Shown here: in pieces, positions 17,280 through 25,968 of the stretch
Position numbering within the stretch: the stretch's first letter is position 1
Layout: each line of letters starts with the position of its first letter
From: Amycolatopsis coloradensis
GTDB taxonomy: Bacteria > Actinomycetota > Actinomycetes > Mycobacteriales > Pseudonocardiaceae
Reading direction: 5' to 3'
DNA: 64,000 nt
Assembly: GCF_001953865.1 (NCBI RefSeq)
Contig: NZ_MQUQ01000005.1
Coordinates: 197,401-261,400 of the forward strand
The notes under the pieces: generated by a model
What the model saw: the letters and a program-made list of their open reading frames with translations, nothing else
The model's database searches: none
What the model was told of the DNA's origin: nothing
Position numbers and translations under genes: made by a program

Positions 17280-17903
17280 TCAGCCGAGCAGCAGGCCGTT
17301 GCCACCGGCGACGGCGTTGTCGAACCGCTTGGAGATCTCGGCCCAGTTGAAAATGTTCCACAGGGCCTCGACGTACTTCGGCTTCACGTTCTTGTAGTCC
17401 AGGTAGAACGCGTGCTCCCAGACGTCGACCAGCAGGATCGGCGTGGTCGGCAGGACCAGGTTGTTGTGGTGGTCGCGCAGCTGCTGGGTGATCAGCGTCT
17501 TGCCGATCGGGTCCCAGGAGAGCGCGGCCCAGCCGTTGCCCTGGATCGTGGTGGCGACCGCGGTGAACTGCGCCTTGAACTTGTCGAAGGAGCCGAACGC
17601 CTCGTCGATCGCGGAGGCCAGTTCGCCGGTCGGCTTGTCGCCGCCTTCCGGCGACAGGATCTTCCACCACACGACGTGGTTGGCGTGCCCGGCGAGGTGG
17701 AACGCCAGCGTGGTCTGCAGGCCGACGATGTCGCCGAAGTTACCGGCGTCACGGGCTTCGGCGAGCTTGTCGAGCGTGTCGTTCGCGCCCTTGACGTAGG
17801 TCGCGTGGTGCTTGCTGTGGTGCAGCTCGTTGATCTCGCCCGAGATGTGCGGCGCCAGTGCGCTGTAGTCATAGTCGAGATCGGGGAGCACGTAGCGGGC
17901 CAT
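17280..17903 (-). CDS. sodA: Superoxide dismutase, Fe/Mn family
   Basis: A 207-residue cytoplasmic enzyme converting superoxide to O2 and H2O2. The start is ATG 17903, with AGGAGG 5 nt upstream; an earlier ATG at 17927 lacks this. Metal ligands H28, H76, D160 and H164 sit at exactly the M. tuberculosis SodA positions, and H145 (RDHHN) is also shared with that iron enzyme, so iron is plausible, though metal choice cannot be fixed by sequence alone. Length and ends are complete. A monocistronic unit with its own terminator. A heme oxygenase gene lies upstream, with an unusual repeat array between them. Confidence 0.95.
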   Translation of the reverse strand: MARYVLPDLDYDYSALAPHISGEINELHHSKHHATYVKGANDTLDKLAEARDAGNFGDIVGLQTTLAFHLAGHANHVVWWKILSPEGGDKPTGELASAIDEAFGSFDKFKAQFTAVATTIQGNGWAALSWDPIGKTLITQQLRDHHNNLVLPTTPILLVDVWEHAFYLDYKNVKPKYVEALWNIFNWAEISKRFDNAVAGGNGLLLG

Positions 17904-18128
17904 CGGCCCTCCTTCTGTCTTCGACACAAGCTTCCAAGGACGAACTTAGTCGTCTTCACCCGTTTGCGGCGACTGGGGCGCCGTGTTCTCCCCAGGTGGA
18001 ACGACTCGTTCGTAGCGGCTGTACCCGTAGGGGCGACCGCTCGAAACCAGCCTGCTAGCTCCAGTTAGGTGGAGGTCAAGGCGATGTGACGGCGGTCATC
18101 GAGGGCCGGTGAGTTCGCGTGATCCAAC
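17904..18128. other. Upstream region of superoxide dismutase
   Basis: No coding frame is supported. It should contain the dismutase promoter, but I cannot single out -10/-35 hexamers with confidence. It ends at the 21-bp-period repeat array. Confidence 0.45.
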
Positions 18129-18253
18129 GGACGACACATGTGATCCGATGGACGACACGTGTGTCCAGCCGGACGACACGCGGCGGGACCGGCCGCGCCC
18201 GCGTGTCGTCCGTCCAGTCACGCGTGTCGTCCATTGGAGCACAGGTGCCGTCC
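18129..18253. repeat. 3+3 inverted array of GGACGACAC at 21-bp spacing (family E)
   Basis: GGACGACAC begins at 18129, 18150 and 18171. The inverted copies begin at 18202, 18223 and 18244 (the last as GGTGCCGTCC). The spacing is exactly 21 bp in each half, with a dyad near 18191. The halves are also alignable outside the repeats, so this is a long imperfect inverted repeat of about 55 bp per arm. It lies between the heme oxygenase stop and the dismutase start. A separate 14-bp palindrome GACCCACGTGGGTC (18280-18293) covers the heme oxygenase stop. Confidence 0.75.
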
Positions 18254-18291
18254 CCACAGTCACGCGAAACGCCACTCACGACCCACGTGGG

Positions 18292-18960
18292 TCAGGCCGC
18301 GCGGTAAGAGTCCAGCTCGCCCGCCAGTTCGTCGAACACCGCGATGTTGCATTCGAAGGCCACGATCGCCTCGTCGATCAACCGGGCGCGCTCGTCCTCG
18401 GTCCACGGCGCCGAGTTCAGCTGCTCGCGGTAGTTGTCGCGGAACTTGGGCGCGCTGCCCAGCTGGTCGAAGTGGTAGAACAGCGACCCCGCCTCGGTCA
18501 CCCCGTACTTGCGCTCCAGCAGCCGCCGGATGACCTGGCCGCCGGCGATGTCGCCGAGGTAGCGGGTGTAGTGGTGCGCGACGAACCCGCCGGACCAGTC
18601 CGACGCCTCGGCCACGCGCCGCGCGTAGCGCTCGGTCGAGGGCAGCGGGCGGACGGTCTCGCGCCAGTCCGGGCCGACGAGGTGTTCGAGGTCGCGTTCG
18701 AGGCTCGGCAGCCGCCGCAGCTCCTCGAACACGAATTTGCCGGCCACCGGATCCTGCGCCAGCTTGTCGGCGGCCTGCTCGATGGCCTGGTAAATGAAGT
18801 AGTACTGGATCGCCAGCCGGGTGTACCCCTCAAGCGAGAGTCCGCCGCCGAGCAGCGCGTTCATGTACTCGGAGTGGTTGGCCCGCTCGTGGGCGGGCAA
18901 GGTGGAGGCGCGCAGGGTCGCGGAGAACGGCCCGGATGCGACGTCGGTGGTCACCGGCAT
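18292..18960 (-). CDS. Heme oxygenase (biliverdin-producing, HmuO type)
   Basis: A 222-residue enzyme that cleaves heme to biliverdin, CO and Fe2+. The start is ATG 18960, with GGAGGC 7 nt upstream. The proximal heme ligand is H24 (PAHERANHS, matching H20 of C. diphtheriae HmuO), and the distal helix motif is GDIAGGQ, equivalent to GDLSGGQ. An all-helical fold of normal length. The upstream TetR gene and a perfect operator-like palindrome between the two genes suggest repression relieved by a heme-related signal. Its role would be iron release from heme beside superoxide dismutase. Confidence 0.92.
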   Translation of the reverse strand: MPVTTDVASGPFSATLRASTLPAHERANHSEYMNALLGGGLSLEGYTRLAIQYYFIYQAIEQAADKLAQDPVAGKFVFEELRRLPSLERDLEHLVGPDWRETVRPLPSTERYARRVAEASDWSGGFVAHHYTRYLGDIAGGQVIRRLLERKYGVTEAGSLFYHFDQLGSAPKFRDNYREQLNSAPWTEDERARLIDEAIVAFECNIAVFDELAGELDSYRAA

Positions 18961-18982
18961 GGACAGAGCCTCCAAGCATCGA

Positions 18983-18999
18983 TCTGACATGCTGTCAGA
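18983..18999. promoter_or_regulatory. Candidate TetR operator of heme oxygenase
   Basis: TCTGACA-TGC-TGTCAGA is a perfect 17-bp palindrome with 7-bp arms, 23 bp upstream of the heme oxygenase ATG and 24 bp downstream of the TetR stop. Its position and symmetry fit a TetR-family dimer site. Confidence 0.6.
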
Positions 19000-19023
19000 A
19001 AGAGCGTAAGCCACAATCCCGGG

Positions 19024-19635
19024 TTAGATACCCTGATTTTCAGGTTTTTCCCGGTCATCCGCCATTCCGACCGCTCTGAGCACGAAGCGGACGGCCCCCT
19101 CGATCGCGTCGTCCAGCCGTTCGGGTGGCACGTCGACGACCTGGCGGCTGCCCAGCGCGGCGGTGATCATCGGGATCAAGACCTCGGGGTCCTCCTTCGG
19201 CACCCCCTCGGCGAGGATCTCGCGCAGCTGGCCGGTGATGGGGTCGGCGTGCGCGCTGATCCGCCGGTACGCGGCGGGCGCCAGCGCCGACGCGAGCGCC
19301 GTCCCGGGCGGCAGGTGGTACTCGGCCAGCACCCGCAGTTGCAGCCGGACGAACGTCGCGAGCTTCGCGATCGGGGTGTCCGCGGTCGCGACGGCCGCCG
19401 TCAGCCGTTCGACGTACCGAGTCGCCTCGTCCTCGACGAAGGCGACCAGCAGGCTTTCCTTGTCGGGGAAGTGGTTGTACATCGCCGTCCGGCCGAGGCC
19501 CGCTCCGGCGGCGACTCCGGCGAGCGTGACCGCGTCGAACCCGCGCTCGTACAGCTGCCCGCGCAGGACGTCGAACACCCTGCTGCGGACCTCGCGCCGA
19601 TGCTCCTCCAGCGACCGGCCGATGATCTTGGGCAC
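19024..19635 (-). CDS. TetR-family regulator of the heme oxygenase gene
   Basis: A 203-residue repressor with GTG start 19635 behind GGGAGGTGG. The helix-turn-helix is VTLAGVAAGAGLGRTAMYNHFPDKESLL near residues 37-64. The C-terminal domain has no ligand motif I recognise. It lies upstream of heme oxygenase on the same strand; the 63-bp gap contains a perfect operator-like palindrome, so heme oxygenase probably has its own regulated promoter. The GCS2-family gene ends 22 bp upstream, so all three may be partly co-transcribed. Confidence 0.87.
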   Translation of the reverse strand: MPKIIGRSLEEHRREVRSRVFDVLRGQLYERGFDAVTLAGVAAGAGLGRTAMYNHFPDKESLLVAFVEDEATRYVERLTAAVATADTPIAKLATFVRLQLRVLAEYHLPPGTALASALAPAAYRRISAHADPITGQLREILAEGVPKEDPEVLIPMITAALGSRQVVDVPPERLDDAIEGAVRFVLRAVGMADDREKPENQGI

Positions 19636-19657
19636 GAGCCACCTCCCTGGAGGAACT

Positions 19658-21157
19658 CTAAGCCTCCAGCGACCAGGTGTGCACCGGAGTCTCCGTGGCC
19701 GACAGTTCCAGGTACCTGCCGAGCATCCGGGTCAGCGCGGTCTCCCGTTCGGTGCCGCGCTCCTCCGCGCGCAGGACGTACTCCCGTTGCCACGCGGCGC
19801 CGGTCCGCCTGGTGAGACAGCGCTGCTCGATGATGCCCAGATAGCGCTCTCTCGCCTCGTCCGAAACATCCGATCGGCGTAGTCCCTCGTGCGCCAGCGG
19901 CAGCAGGACCCGCAGCACCAGCTCGTCCGGCGGGATCCAGCCGATACCCGGCCAGTACAGCTGCGCGTCGAACCCCCGTCGCGCCGCCGCGTACATGTTC
20001 TCCTCGGCCGCCTGGAACGACATCTGTGTCCACACTGGACGGTCGGCTTCGGCCAGTGCCCGCTGCGCGCCGTAGAAGAAGGCGGCGTTCGCGACCATGT
20101 CGACGACGGTCGGGCCGGCGGGCAGCACGCGGTTCTCCACCCGCAGATGCGGCAGGCCGTCGACGACGTCGTAGACCGGCCGGTTCCAGCGCCACACGGT
20201 GCCGTTGTGCATTCGCAGTTCGGTGAGTTTCGGGGCCTGACCGGAGTCGAGCGCCTCGATCGGGTCCTCTTGGTCGGTCTCGGGCAGCAGACCGGGGAAA
20301 TACCGGACGTTCTCCTCGAAAAGGTCGAAGATCGAGGTGATCCACCGCTCGCCGAACCACACCCTCGGCCGCACGCCCTGGTTCTTCAGCTCCTCGGGCC
20401 TGGTGTCGGTGGCCTGGAGGAACAGCGGGATCCGCGTCTCGTGCCAGAGCGTCTTGCCGAGCAGGAACGGCGAATTGGCGCCGACGGCGATCTGCACCCC
20501 GGCCAGCGCCTGCGCCGCGTTCCAGTGCGCCGCGAACTCCTCCGGCGCGACCTGCAGATGCAGCTGGACCGAGGTGCAGGCGGCCTCGGGCAAAATCGAT
20601 TCGGAGTAGCTGCGCAGGCGCTCCGGCTGCCTGCCCGGCAGCGGCGCGCCTTCCATCGAGAGCACCGTGCGCTCACCGCGTGCGGCGAAGATCCGATCGT
20701 TGAGCAGCGAATACCGCGCGTTATTGGTGAGCCACTTCTGGTCGAAGTGCTCGTGCCGCAACGTGGGAAGAATGCCGATCATCGCCAGCGAGGCGCCGGA
20801 TTCCTCGGCCTTGCGCGAGGCCGCGCTCAGATACGCGCGGAGATCGTCCTCCAGCTGGAGCGCGGACTCGCCGGCCAGCGGCCGCGGTGGCACGTTGAGT
20901 TCCAGGTTGTGCTGGCCGAGTTCGGTGGTGAAAGAGGGGTCGTTCAGCGCTTCGAGCACCAGCGCGTTCGTCATCGACGGGCGCATTTCCTCGTCGACGA
21001 GGTTGAGTTCGACCTCGAGCCCGATGTTCTTGCGCGGGAAGGAAAAACTCCCGTCGGTGAGCATTCGGGCGAGCGTGTCGAGGCAGCGCTGGACCTTCCG
21101 GCGGTACCGTCCGCGATCCTGCGGTTTCAACGGGTCCGCCGAAAGTTCCTTACCCAT
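19658..21157 (-). CDS. GCS2-family glutamate-cysteine ligase-like enzyme
   Basis: A 499-residue protein of the carboxylate-amine ligase (glutamine synthetase fold) group. ATG 21157 is preferred to 21229 because AAGAGGAG precedes it at normal spacing. Recognisable blocks are GLEVELNLVDEEMRP near residue 47 (metal/ATP-binding Glu residues), GQHNLELNVPPRPL, GILPTLRHEHF, VGANSPFLLGK, and LTELRMHNGTVWRWNRPVYD. The family is annotated as glutamate-cysteine ligase, but most actinomycetes use mycothiol, so the true product could be another gamma-glutamyl amide. Lies upstream of the TetR/heme oxygenase pair. Confidence 0.8.
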   Translation of the reverse strand: MGKELSADPLKPQDRGRYRRKVQRCLDTLARMLTDGSFSFPRKNIGLEVELNLVDEEMRPSMTNALVLEALNDPSFTTELGQHNLELNVPPRPLAGESALQLEDDLRAYLSAASRKAEESGASLAMIGILPTLRHEHFDQKWLTNNARYSLLNDRIFAARGERTVLSMEGAPLPGRQPERLRSYSESILPEAACTSVQLHLQVAPEEFAAHWNAAQALAGVQIAVGANSPFLLGKTLWHETRIPLFLQATDTRPEELKNQGVRPRVWFGERWITSIFDLFEENVRYFPGLLPETDQEDPIEALDSGQAPKLTELRMHNGTVWRWNRPVYDVVDGLPHLRVENRVLPAGPTVVDMVANAAFFYGAQRALAEADRPVWTQMSFQAAEENMYAAARRGFDAQLYWPGIGWIPPDELVLRVLLPLAHEGLRRSDVSDEARERYLGIIEQRCLTRRTGAAWQREYVLRAEERGTERETALTRMLGRYLELSATETPVHTWSLEA

Positions 21158-21373
21158 GTTCGTCGAGCTCCTCTTGGCCACGATCCGCGGGGTTCCAGGC
21201 GGGACTGCCAGGCGGCCCAACGGTTTCACGCCTCGCCATCGCCCGGCTAGCGGCCAAACTGGTGCTCTCTGTCACTAGGGGTTAACTTACAGCAAAATGC
21301 GCCCGTTCGTACCACCTGCCCGTGGACGTTCGGAGGCAAACGGTTCGCGGCGGGCGGATGACACACTCTCCGG

Positions 21374-22189
21374 GTGGCTGAACTGATCACCATCGACGAC
21401 CCCGGCGACCCGCGGCTGGACGATTTTCGCGACTTGTCCACCGCTGATCGGCGGCCGGACCGGCCAGGTGGGCGAGGCCTGGTGATCGCCGAAGGCACCG
21501 TCGTGGTCGAGCGGCTCCTCAACTCCCGGTATCCGGTGCGCGCTCTACTCGGGGTAGCGCGGCGATTCGAAGAATTGCGCGCCGAACTCGACGGCGTCGA
21601 CGTCCCCGGTTATGTGACGTCGGCCGAGACGATGGCCGAAGCCGTCGGATTCCACCTGAACCGCGGGGTGCTGGCCGTCGCGGACCGGCCCGTCCCGCCG
21701 CCGTCGGTCGAGGAGGTCATCGACGGTGCGCGCGTGCTCGCGGTGCTCGAAGGCGTCGGTGACCACGAGAATCTCGGCTCGCTGTTCCGGAACGCGGCCG
21801 CGCTTGGCGTCGACGGGGTCCTGCTCGGCAGCGGCTGCTCCGACCCGCTGTACCGGCGCAGCGTCCGCGTTTCGATGGGGCACGTCCTGCGCGTTCCCTT
21901 CGCCACCTTCGGGTCCTGGCCCGGTGACCTGGATCTGCTGCGGGAACGCGGTTTCCGCATCGCGGCCCTCACTCCCCGTGCGGACTCTGTTTCGCTGCGC
22001 GAGTTACGGGACCAGACGCCGGAGCGGATCGCGTTGATGCTGGGCGCGGAAGGACCGGGACTGACCGAGGAAGCCATCGCCGCCGCCGACGTCGCGGTGC
22101 GGATCCCGATGCCCGAGGGCGTCGATTCGCTGAATATCGCCACGGCGGGCGCGATCGCGTTCTATGAGACGCGTCCACCGCTATCGTGA
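21374..22189 (+). CDS. TrmH/SpoU-family RNA 2'-O-methyltransferase
   Basis: A 271-residue SPOUT methyltransferase starting at GTG 21374. The three knot motifs are present: NLGSLFRNAAALGVDGVLL near residue 135, LMLGAEGPGL near 218, and IPMPEGVDSLNIATAGAIAFYE at the C-terminus, which form the trefoil-knot SAM site. An N-terminal substrate-binding L30e-like domain occupies residues 30-100. It corresponds to Rv0881 in the conserved gene order. The target, rRNA or tRNA, cannot be read from sequence. The DUF2537 gene follows 27 bp downstream. Confidence 0.88.
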   Translation: MAELITIDDPGDPRLDDFRDLSTADRRPDRPGGRGLVIAEGTVVVERLLNSRYPVRALLGVARRFEELRAELDGVDVPGYVTSAETMAEAVGFHLNRGVLAVADRPVPPPSVEEVIDGARVLAVLEGVGDHENLGSLFRNAAALGVDGVLLGSGCSDPLYRRSVRVSMGHVLRVPFATFGSWPGDLDLLRERGFRIAALTPRADSVSLRELRDQTPERIALMLGAEGPGLTEEAIAAADVAVRIPMPEGVDSLNIATAGAIAFYETRPPLS

Positions 22190-22216
22190 GCACCCGAGCG
22201 ATCACGAGGAGAACCC

Positions 22217-22837
22217 ATGGAATTGCGGATCCGTGAGGGACGCGCGGTGCTGGCGGGCCCCGGCGGCGACAGCGCGCACGAGGTGGACCCGCACTCACTC
22301 GCGATCGGTTCGGATCTCGCTCAGGCCTTGCACGAGTGGGCCCGCGTCGCGTCCGCCGTCGAAACCGCCGCCCGGCCCGGGGAATCCGGCACCGAAGCCG
22401 CTTCCGTGATCTCCCAGCGAGGCCGCCAGCTCGCTCAGCGCGTCGCCGCCACGATGGGCACTTCGGTCCGGTTCGTCGACCCCGTCTCCGGCGACGGCGT
22501 CATCATCGACCCGCCTGCCCCCGCGCCCCGCAGCGAACTCGCGCGGCGGCTATTCGGCACACCGGATCCCGCCGGGGAACCGACGCCCTGGCTGACCGGC
22601 CTGACCGTCTCCGCGTTCGCCGCCGCGGTGGTCGTCGTGGCGATGCTGGCGCTGGCGAACACCCTCGCGCGCGAGACCAGCGGCTGGCTCGCGCTGATCG
22701 CGTCCGCCGTGGTGACCGGCGGGATCACGCCGTCGCTGTGGCTCGCGCGGCGCGTGCCGATCGTGCGGTGGGCGTCCTTCGGCGCCGCCGCGGGGATCGC
22801 GATCGCGTGGATCGGCGTGCTGATCGTGGTCTTCTGA
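22217..22837 (+). CDS. DUF2537 membrane protein
   Basis: A 206-residue protein, ATG 22217 preceded by GAGGAG. Residues 1-120 are cytoplasmic and mixed alpha/beta; residues 125-206 form three transmembrane helices. It matches the actinobacterial DUF2537 family (Rv0882), found between the RNA methyltransferase and SepH in mycobacteria as here. Function is unknown. A strong hairpin follows the stop. Confidence 0.82.
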   Translation: MELRIREGRAVLAGPGGDSAHEVDPHSLAIGSDLAQALHEWARVASAVETAARPGESGTEAASVISQRGRQLAQRVAATMGTSVRFVDPVSGDGVIIDPPAPAPRSELARRLFGTPDPAGEPTPWLTGLTVSAFAAAVVVVAMLALANTLARETSGWLALIASAVVTGGITPSLWLARRVPIVRWASFGAAAGIAIAWIGVLIVVF

Positions 22838-22865
22838 AAATCGGAAACGGCGCAGTTCCCCGGGC

Positions 22866-22905
22866 GCACGTAATGGCCCCTCCACCGGAAGGGGCCATCA
22901 CGTGC
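22866..22905. terminator. Bidirectional terminator-like hairpin (family C-related)
   Basis: GCACGTAATGGCCCCT (22866-22881) pairs with AGGGGCCATCACGTGC (22890-22905), with one mismatch and an 8-nt loop. It lies between the convergent ends of DUF2537 and SepH, 4 bp from the SepH stop. The core TGATGGCCCCTT is similar to the family C palindromes (GTGAAGGCCCCCTT), suggesting a diverged member. Confidence 0.75.
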
Positions 22906-22909
22906 GAAT

Positions 22910-23755
22910 TCAACCTCGTTGCGAGCGGACGCCCAGTAAGACGTCTTCCCAGGATGGAACGATGGGGTGGTTCTTCTTCCCCTTCGCCCGTGGGGCGGGT
23001 TCGGCCACTTCCTCCGGCTCGTCAGCCGGAAGTGGTGGCTCGGCCTCTTCTTCGGGTTCCGCGATCGGCGCGTCGATCACCTTCGCGACCGGCTCGTCGG
23101 GTACCGCATCCAAGGTGGGCTGGATGACCGCGTCCCTGCCGGGGTCCAGCGCCCGAACCGTGCGCGGGGCACGGTAGGCGTTGGGGTTGAGCAGGACTTC
23201 GGCGTTCTCGTCGAGCGCCTGCACGGTGCCACCGTGCGCGCCCGGCGCGAACGACCAGTGCGCGCGGTTGTCCGAACGACCGGCCTTCCAGCACAGCACG
23301 ACGACCCACTTGCCGTCGTCGCCGCGCCAGGAGTCCCAGGTCGCTTGGCTGTAGTCGTGGCCGCGGAGACCGAAGGAGTGAGCCATGACCTCGCCGAGCG
23401 TCTGCACGTCGGGGCCGTCTTCGCGGATCGGATGGGCGCGCTGCGCGAGTTCGGCCGTCCGCGAGCGCTCGAGCAGGACCGGGTACGCGAACCGCTCGAC
23501 CCGCTGCACGGTCACGCCGGCGCTGCTCGCGACCTGCTCCACGGACTCACCGGCCCGAATCCGTGCCTGGATCTCGCGTGGCCGCATTTGGCTCTCCAAC
23601 TCGATCTCGATCTGGCCGAGGCGGGTGATGTCACCCCTCGCCGCCGCTCGCAGCCTCTCGTCCGCGGGGAGCAGGAAGCGTGTGCGGCTCGCCGGGTCTT
23701 CGCACACGATGGACTTACCGTCCTCGTGCAGCCCAACCACACGTAGCGCTCGCAT
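22910..23755 (-). CDS. sepH: Septation protein SepH
   Basis: A 281-residue SepH (DUF3071) protein, an actinobacterial cell-division factor known to bind FtsZ and promote its assembly. The N-terminal domain (1-~180) starts MRALRVVGLHEDGKSIVCED and includes a helix-turn-helix-like segment (IQARIRAGESVEQVASSAGV, about 62-81), which in SepH contacts FtsZ. A disordered Pro/Glu-rich linker (220-260) leads to a conserved C-terminal PSWEDVLLGVR box. The location beside DUF2537 and SerC matches Rv0883c. Confidence 0.92.
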   Translation of the reverse strand: MRALRVVGLHEDGKSIVCEDPASRTRFLLPADERLRAAARGDITRLGQIEIELESQMRPREIQARIRAGESVEQVASSAGVTVQRVERFAYPVLLERSRTAELAQRAHPIREDGPDVQTLGEVMAHSFGLRGHDYSQATWDSWRGDDGKWVVVLCWKAGRSDNRAHWSFAPGAHGGTVQALDENAEVLLNPNAYRAPRTVRALDPGRDAVIQPTLDAVPDEPVAKVIDAPIAEPEEEAEPPLPADEPEEVAEPAPRAKGKKNHPIVPSWEDVLLGVRSQRG

Positions 23756-23947
23756 TCTCGCCTCCCCTGCTCTTCTTCACCTTTGTGGGTGTCAACGCTA
23801 GTACGGCGCGTCGCCTTGACGTGCGAGGCGCGCCGATGTCCTGTGTCCTGCTCACTATTTTCTTCATGGCCGCAAGTGCATTCTGCTGGAGCAATTCAGG
23901 GCTCGCAGAGTGACGCGCCGGACACGCACTGTCACGATCGGGGGAAT

Positions 23948-25111
23948 CTACGGCAGCCGCACCCGGACGACCAGTCCACCGCCGCGACCGCCGGGTTCCG
24001 CGCCCGCTGTCCCGCCGTGCGCCTTCGCGATGGACCGGACGATCGACAATCCGAGCCCGGCGTTGCGCGAGTCACCGGTCCGGTCGCCCGAAAGCCGCCG
24101 GAACGGCTCGAACAGCGCGGGCACGGCGTCCAGCGGCACCCGCGGGCCGGTGTTGCGCACCGCCAGCGCCGGATCGCCGCCGACGTCGACGTGGATCCAG
24201 CCACCCTCGCGGTTGTAGGTGATGGCGTTGTGCACGAGGTTCGTGGCCAGCCGTTCCACCAGCACGGGATCGCCGGACACCGTCCGCGGCCGCAACCGCG
24301 CCTCCACCGTGACCCCCGCTTCTTCGGCCATGGACGCCGCCGAGCGGATCACCGTCGCCACGACCTCGTCCAGCCGGACGGGGCTCCGCGCGGCCAGTCC
24401 GCGGTCACTGCGGGCCAGCACGAGCAGCCCTTCGATCATCCGTTCGCTGCGTTCGTTGGTGTAGATCAGATGCTCGCCGAGCTTCCGGACCTCCGGGCTG
24501 ACGTCGGGATCGGCCATCGCCACCTCGACCAGCGTGCGCTGCACCGCGAGCGGGGTCCGCAGTTCGTGGGAAGCGTTGGCCACGAAGCGTTTCTGGCTGT
24601 CGAACGACACGGCGAGCCGGTCGAGCATGCCGTCGAAGGTGTCCGCGAGTTCCTTGAGTTCGTCGTCGGGGCCGTCGAGGTCGATCCGCCGGTCGAGGTT
24701 CTCGGCCTCCAGTTTCCGCGCGGTCGAGGTGATCGCGTGCAGTGGCCGCAGTACGCGGCTCGCCATCAGCCAGCCGAGCAGCACCGCGAGCGCGCCGGCG
24801 ATCGCCAGCGCCACCAGCGATTGCCACAGCAGTGCCGAGAGGACGTCCGAGCGGTACTCGGTGATCGAGGTCGCGACCAGCCGGCTGGCTTGGGCGCGCT
24901 CGGCGGGCATGATGGTCGCCGTGTCCATGGGATACGCCGGGACGCGCTGGAGCGAGACCTCCGCGGCGGTGTCGGCGAACGCGGCGGTGTCCGGCAGCGA
25001 CGAGCTGACCAGCAGGTAGTTGACGATCAGCAGGGCGAGCCCGACGACGAGGAACGCTCCGCCGTAGAGCGCCGTCAGCTTGGTGCGCAGGGAAAGCCGG
25101 AGGGGTTTCAC
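23948..25111 (-). CDS. Two-component sensor histidine kinase
   Basis: A 387-residue membrane kinase whose GTG overlaps the response-regulator stop (GTGA). Topology: transmembrane helix 13-35, a ~60-residue extracytoplasmic loop, helix 96-118, HAMP to about 170, H-box FVANASHELRTPL with phospho-acceptor H183, N-box NLVHNAITYN, a weak G1 box (RNTGP), and G2 NAGLGLSIV. The small sensor loop is typical of kinases sensing at the membrane. Together with its regulator it probably controls the divergent efflux operon. Confidence 0.88.
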   Translation of the reverse strand: MKPLRLSLRTKLTALYGGAFLVVGLALLIVNYLLVSSSLPDTAAFADTAAEVSLQRVPAYPMDTATIMPAERAQASRLVATSITEYRSDVLSALLWQSLVALAIAGALAVLLGWLMASRVLRPLHAITSTARKLEAENLDRRIDLDGPDDELKELADTFDGMLDRLAVSFDSQKRFVANASHELRTPLAVQRTLVEVAMADPDVSPEVRKLGEHLIYTNERSERMIEGLLVLARSDRGLAARSPVRLDEVVATVIRSAASMAEEAGVTVEARLRPRTVSGDPVLVERLATNLVHNAITYNREGGWIHVDVGGDPALAVRNTGPRVPLDAVPALFEPFRRLSGDRTGDSRNAGLGLSIVRSIAKAHGGTAGAEPGGRGGGLVVRVRLP

Positions 25112-25767
25112 GACCCGAACCGGTAGCCGGCGCCGGGCACGGTCTCGATCAGCGGCGGCTCGCCGAGTTTGCGCCGCAACGTCATCATCGCCACCCGGAC
25201 GGCGTTCGTGAACGGGTCGGCGTGCTCGTCCCACGCCTTCTCCAGCAGTTCCTCGGCGCTGACCACGGTCCCTTCGGCGCGCATGAGCACCTCCAGTACC
25301 GCGAATTCCTTGGGGGACAAGGGAAGAAACCGGCCGTCGCGAGACGCCTGATGCCGGGGCAGGTCGAGGACGACGCCACCGCGTTCCAGCACCGGCGGCA
25401 GCGCCGGCCGCGCGCGCCGCGACAGCGCCCGCACCCGCGCGACGAGTTCGGCGAACGCGAACGGCTTCGTCAGGTAGTCGTCGGCGCCCAGTCCCAGCCC
25501 GGCCACCCGGTCGTCGACGTCGGCGGCGGCCGTCAGCATCAGGACCCGTGCCTCGCCGCCCGCCCTGAGTACCGCGACGCAGACCTCGTCGCCGTGCACG
25601 ACCGGGAGGTCCCGGTCGAGCACGACGACGTCGTAACCGTGCACCCCCACCCGGTCCAGGGCCTGTTCACCGTCGTAGCAGACGTCGACGGCCATGGAGA
25701 ACCGTCGCAGGCCCTCGGCGATCGTGTCCGCCAGCAGGCGCTCGTCTTCCACCACCAGCACTCTCAC
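25108..25767 (-). CDS. OmpR/PhoB-family response regulator
   Basis: A 219-residue regulator: receiver domain with acidic pair E7/D8, phospho-acceptor D51 (VVLDRDLP) and K101 (LTKPF), then a winged-helix DNA-binding domain (LPLSPKEFAVLEVLMRAEGT to VPGAGYRFGS). It is first in its operon and divergent from the lipoprotein/fusion protein/ABC operon. TAAGC-type direct repeats at 11-bp spacing occur upstream of both units, as expected for OmpR/PhoB dimers. Confidence 0.9.
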   Translation of the reverse strand: MRVLVVEDERLLADTIAEGLRRFSMAVDVCYDGEQALDRVGVHGYDVVVLDRDLPVVHGDEVCVAVLRAGGEARVLMLTAAADVDDRVAGLGLGADDYLTKPFAFAELVARVRALSRRARPALPPVLERGGVVLDLPRHQASRDGRFLPLSPKEFAVLEVLMRAEGTVVSAEELLEKAWDEHADPFTNAVRVAMMTLRRKLGEPPLIETVPGAGYRFGS

Positions 25768-25792
25768 CAGGTCAGTCTGCCCCGGGTGGGGG

Positions 25793-25809
25793 TAAGCGCG
25801 GGATAAGCG
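25793..25809. promoter_or_regulatory. Candidate response-regulator box 1
   Basis: TAAGCGCGGGATAAGCG: two TAAGCG half-sites with starts 11 bp apart, 26 bp upstream of the response-regulator start. The near-identical box 2 lies upstream of the divergent efflux operon; 15 of 17 positions agree. Confidence 0.5.
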
Positions 25810-25968
25810 TCCCCTTCAGCAGACCGGGTGCGACTGCCGCGCCGGGATCACCCGCTGGGGCGTGTTCGGGGCGGATCGCGTACGACTTTCCGGCGACCAG
25901 GTCGCCGAGGTGTGGTCGCCAGGGGCTAGTTCGCCCGGAAAGAAGCAAATCTCTGTGCTGCTGGACTG

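Noticed and set aside
17006..17350. Plus-strand frame downstream of the iron box as a protein gene
   Set aside because: It runs through two hairpins and antisense into superoxide dismutase, with no recognisable sequence; a small RNA is a better reading.
18129..18253. CRISPR-like array
   Set aside because: Repeats are only 9-10 bp, reverse orientation halfway, and there are no cas genes; not CRISPR.
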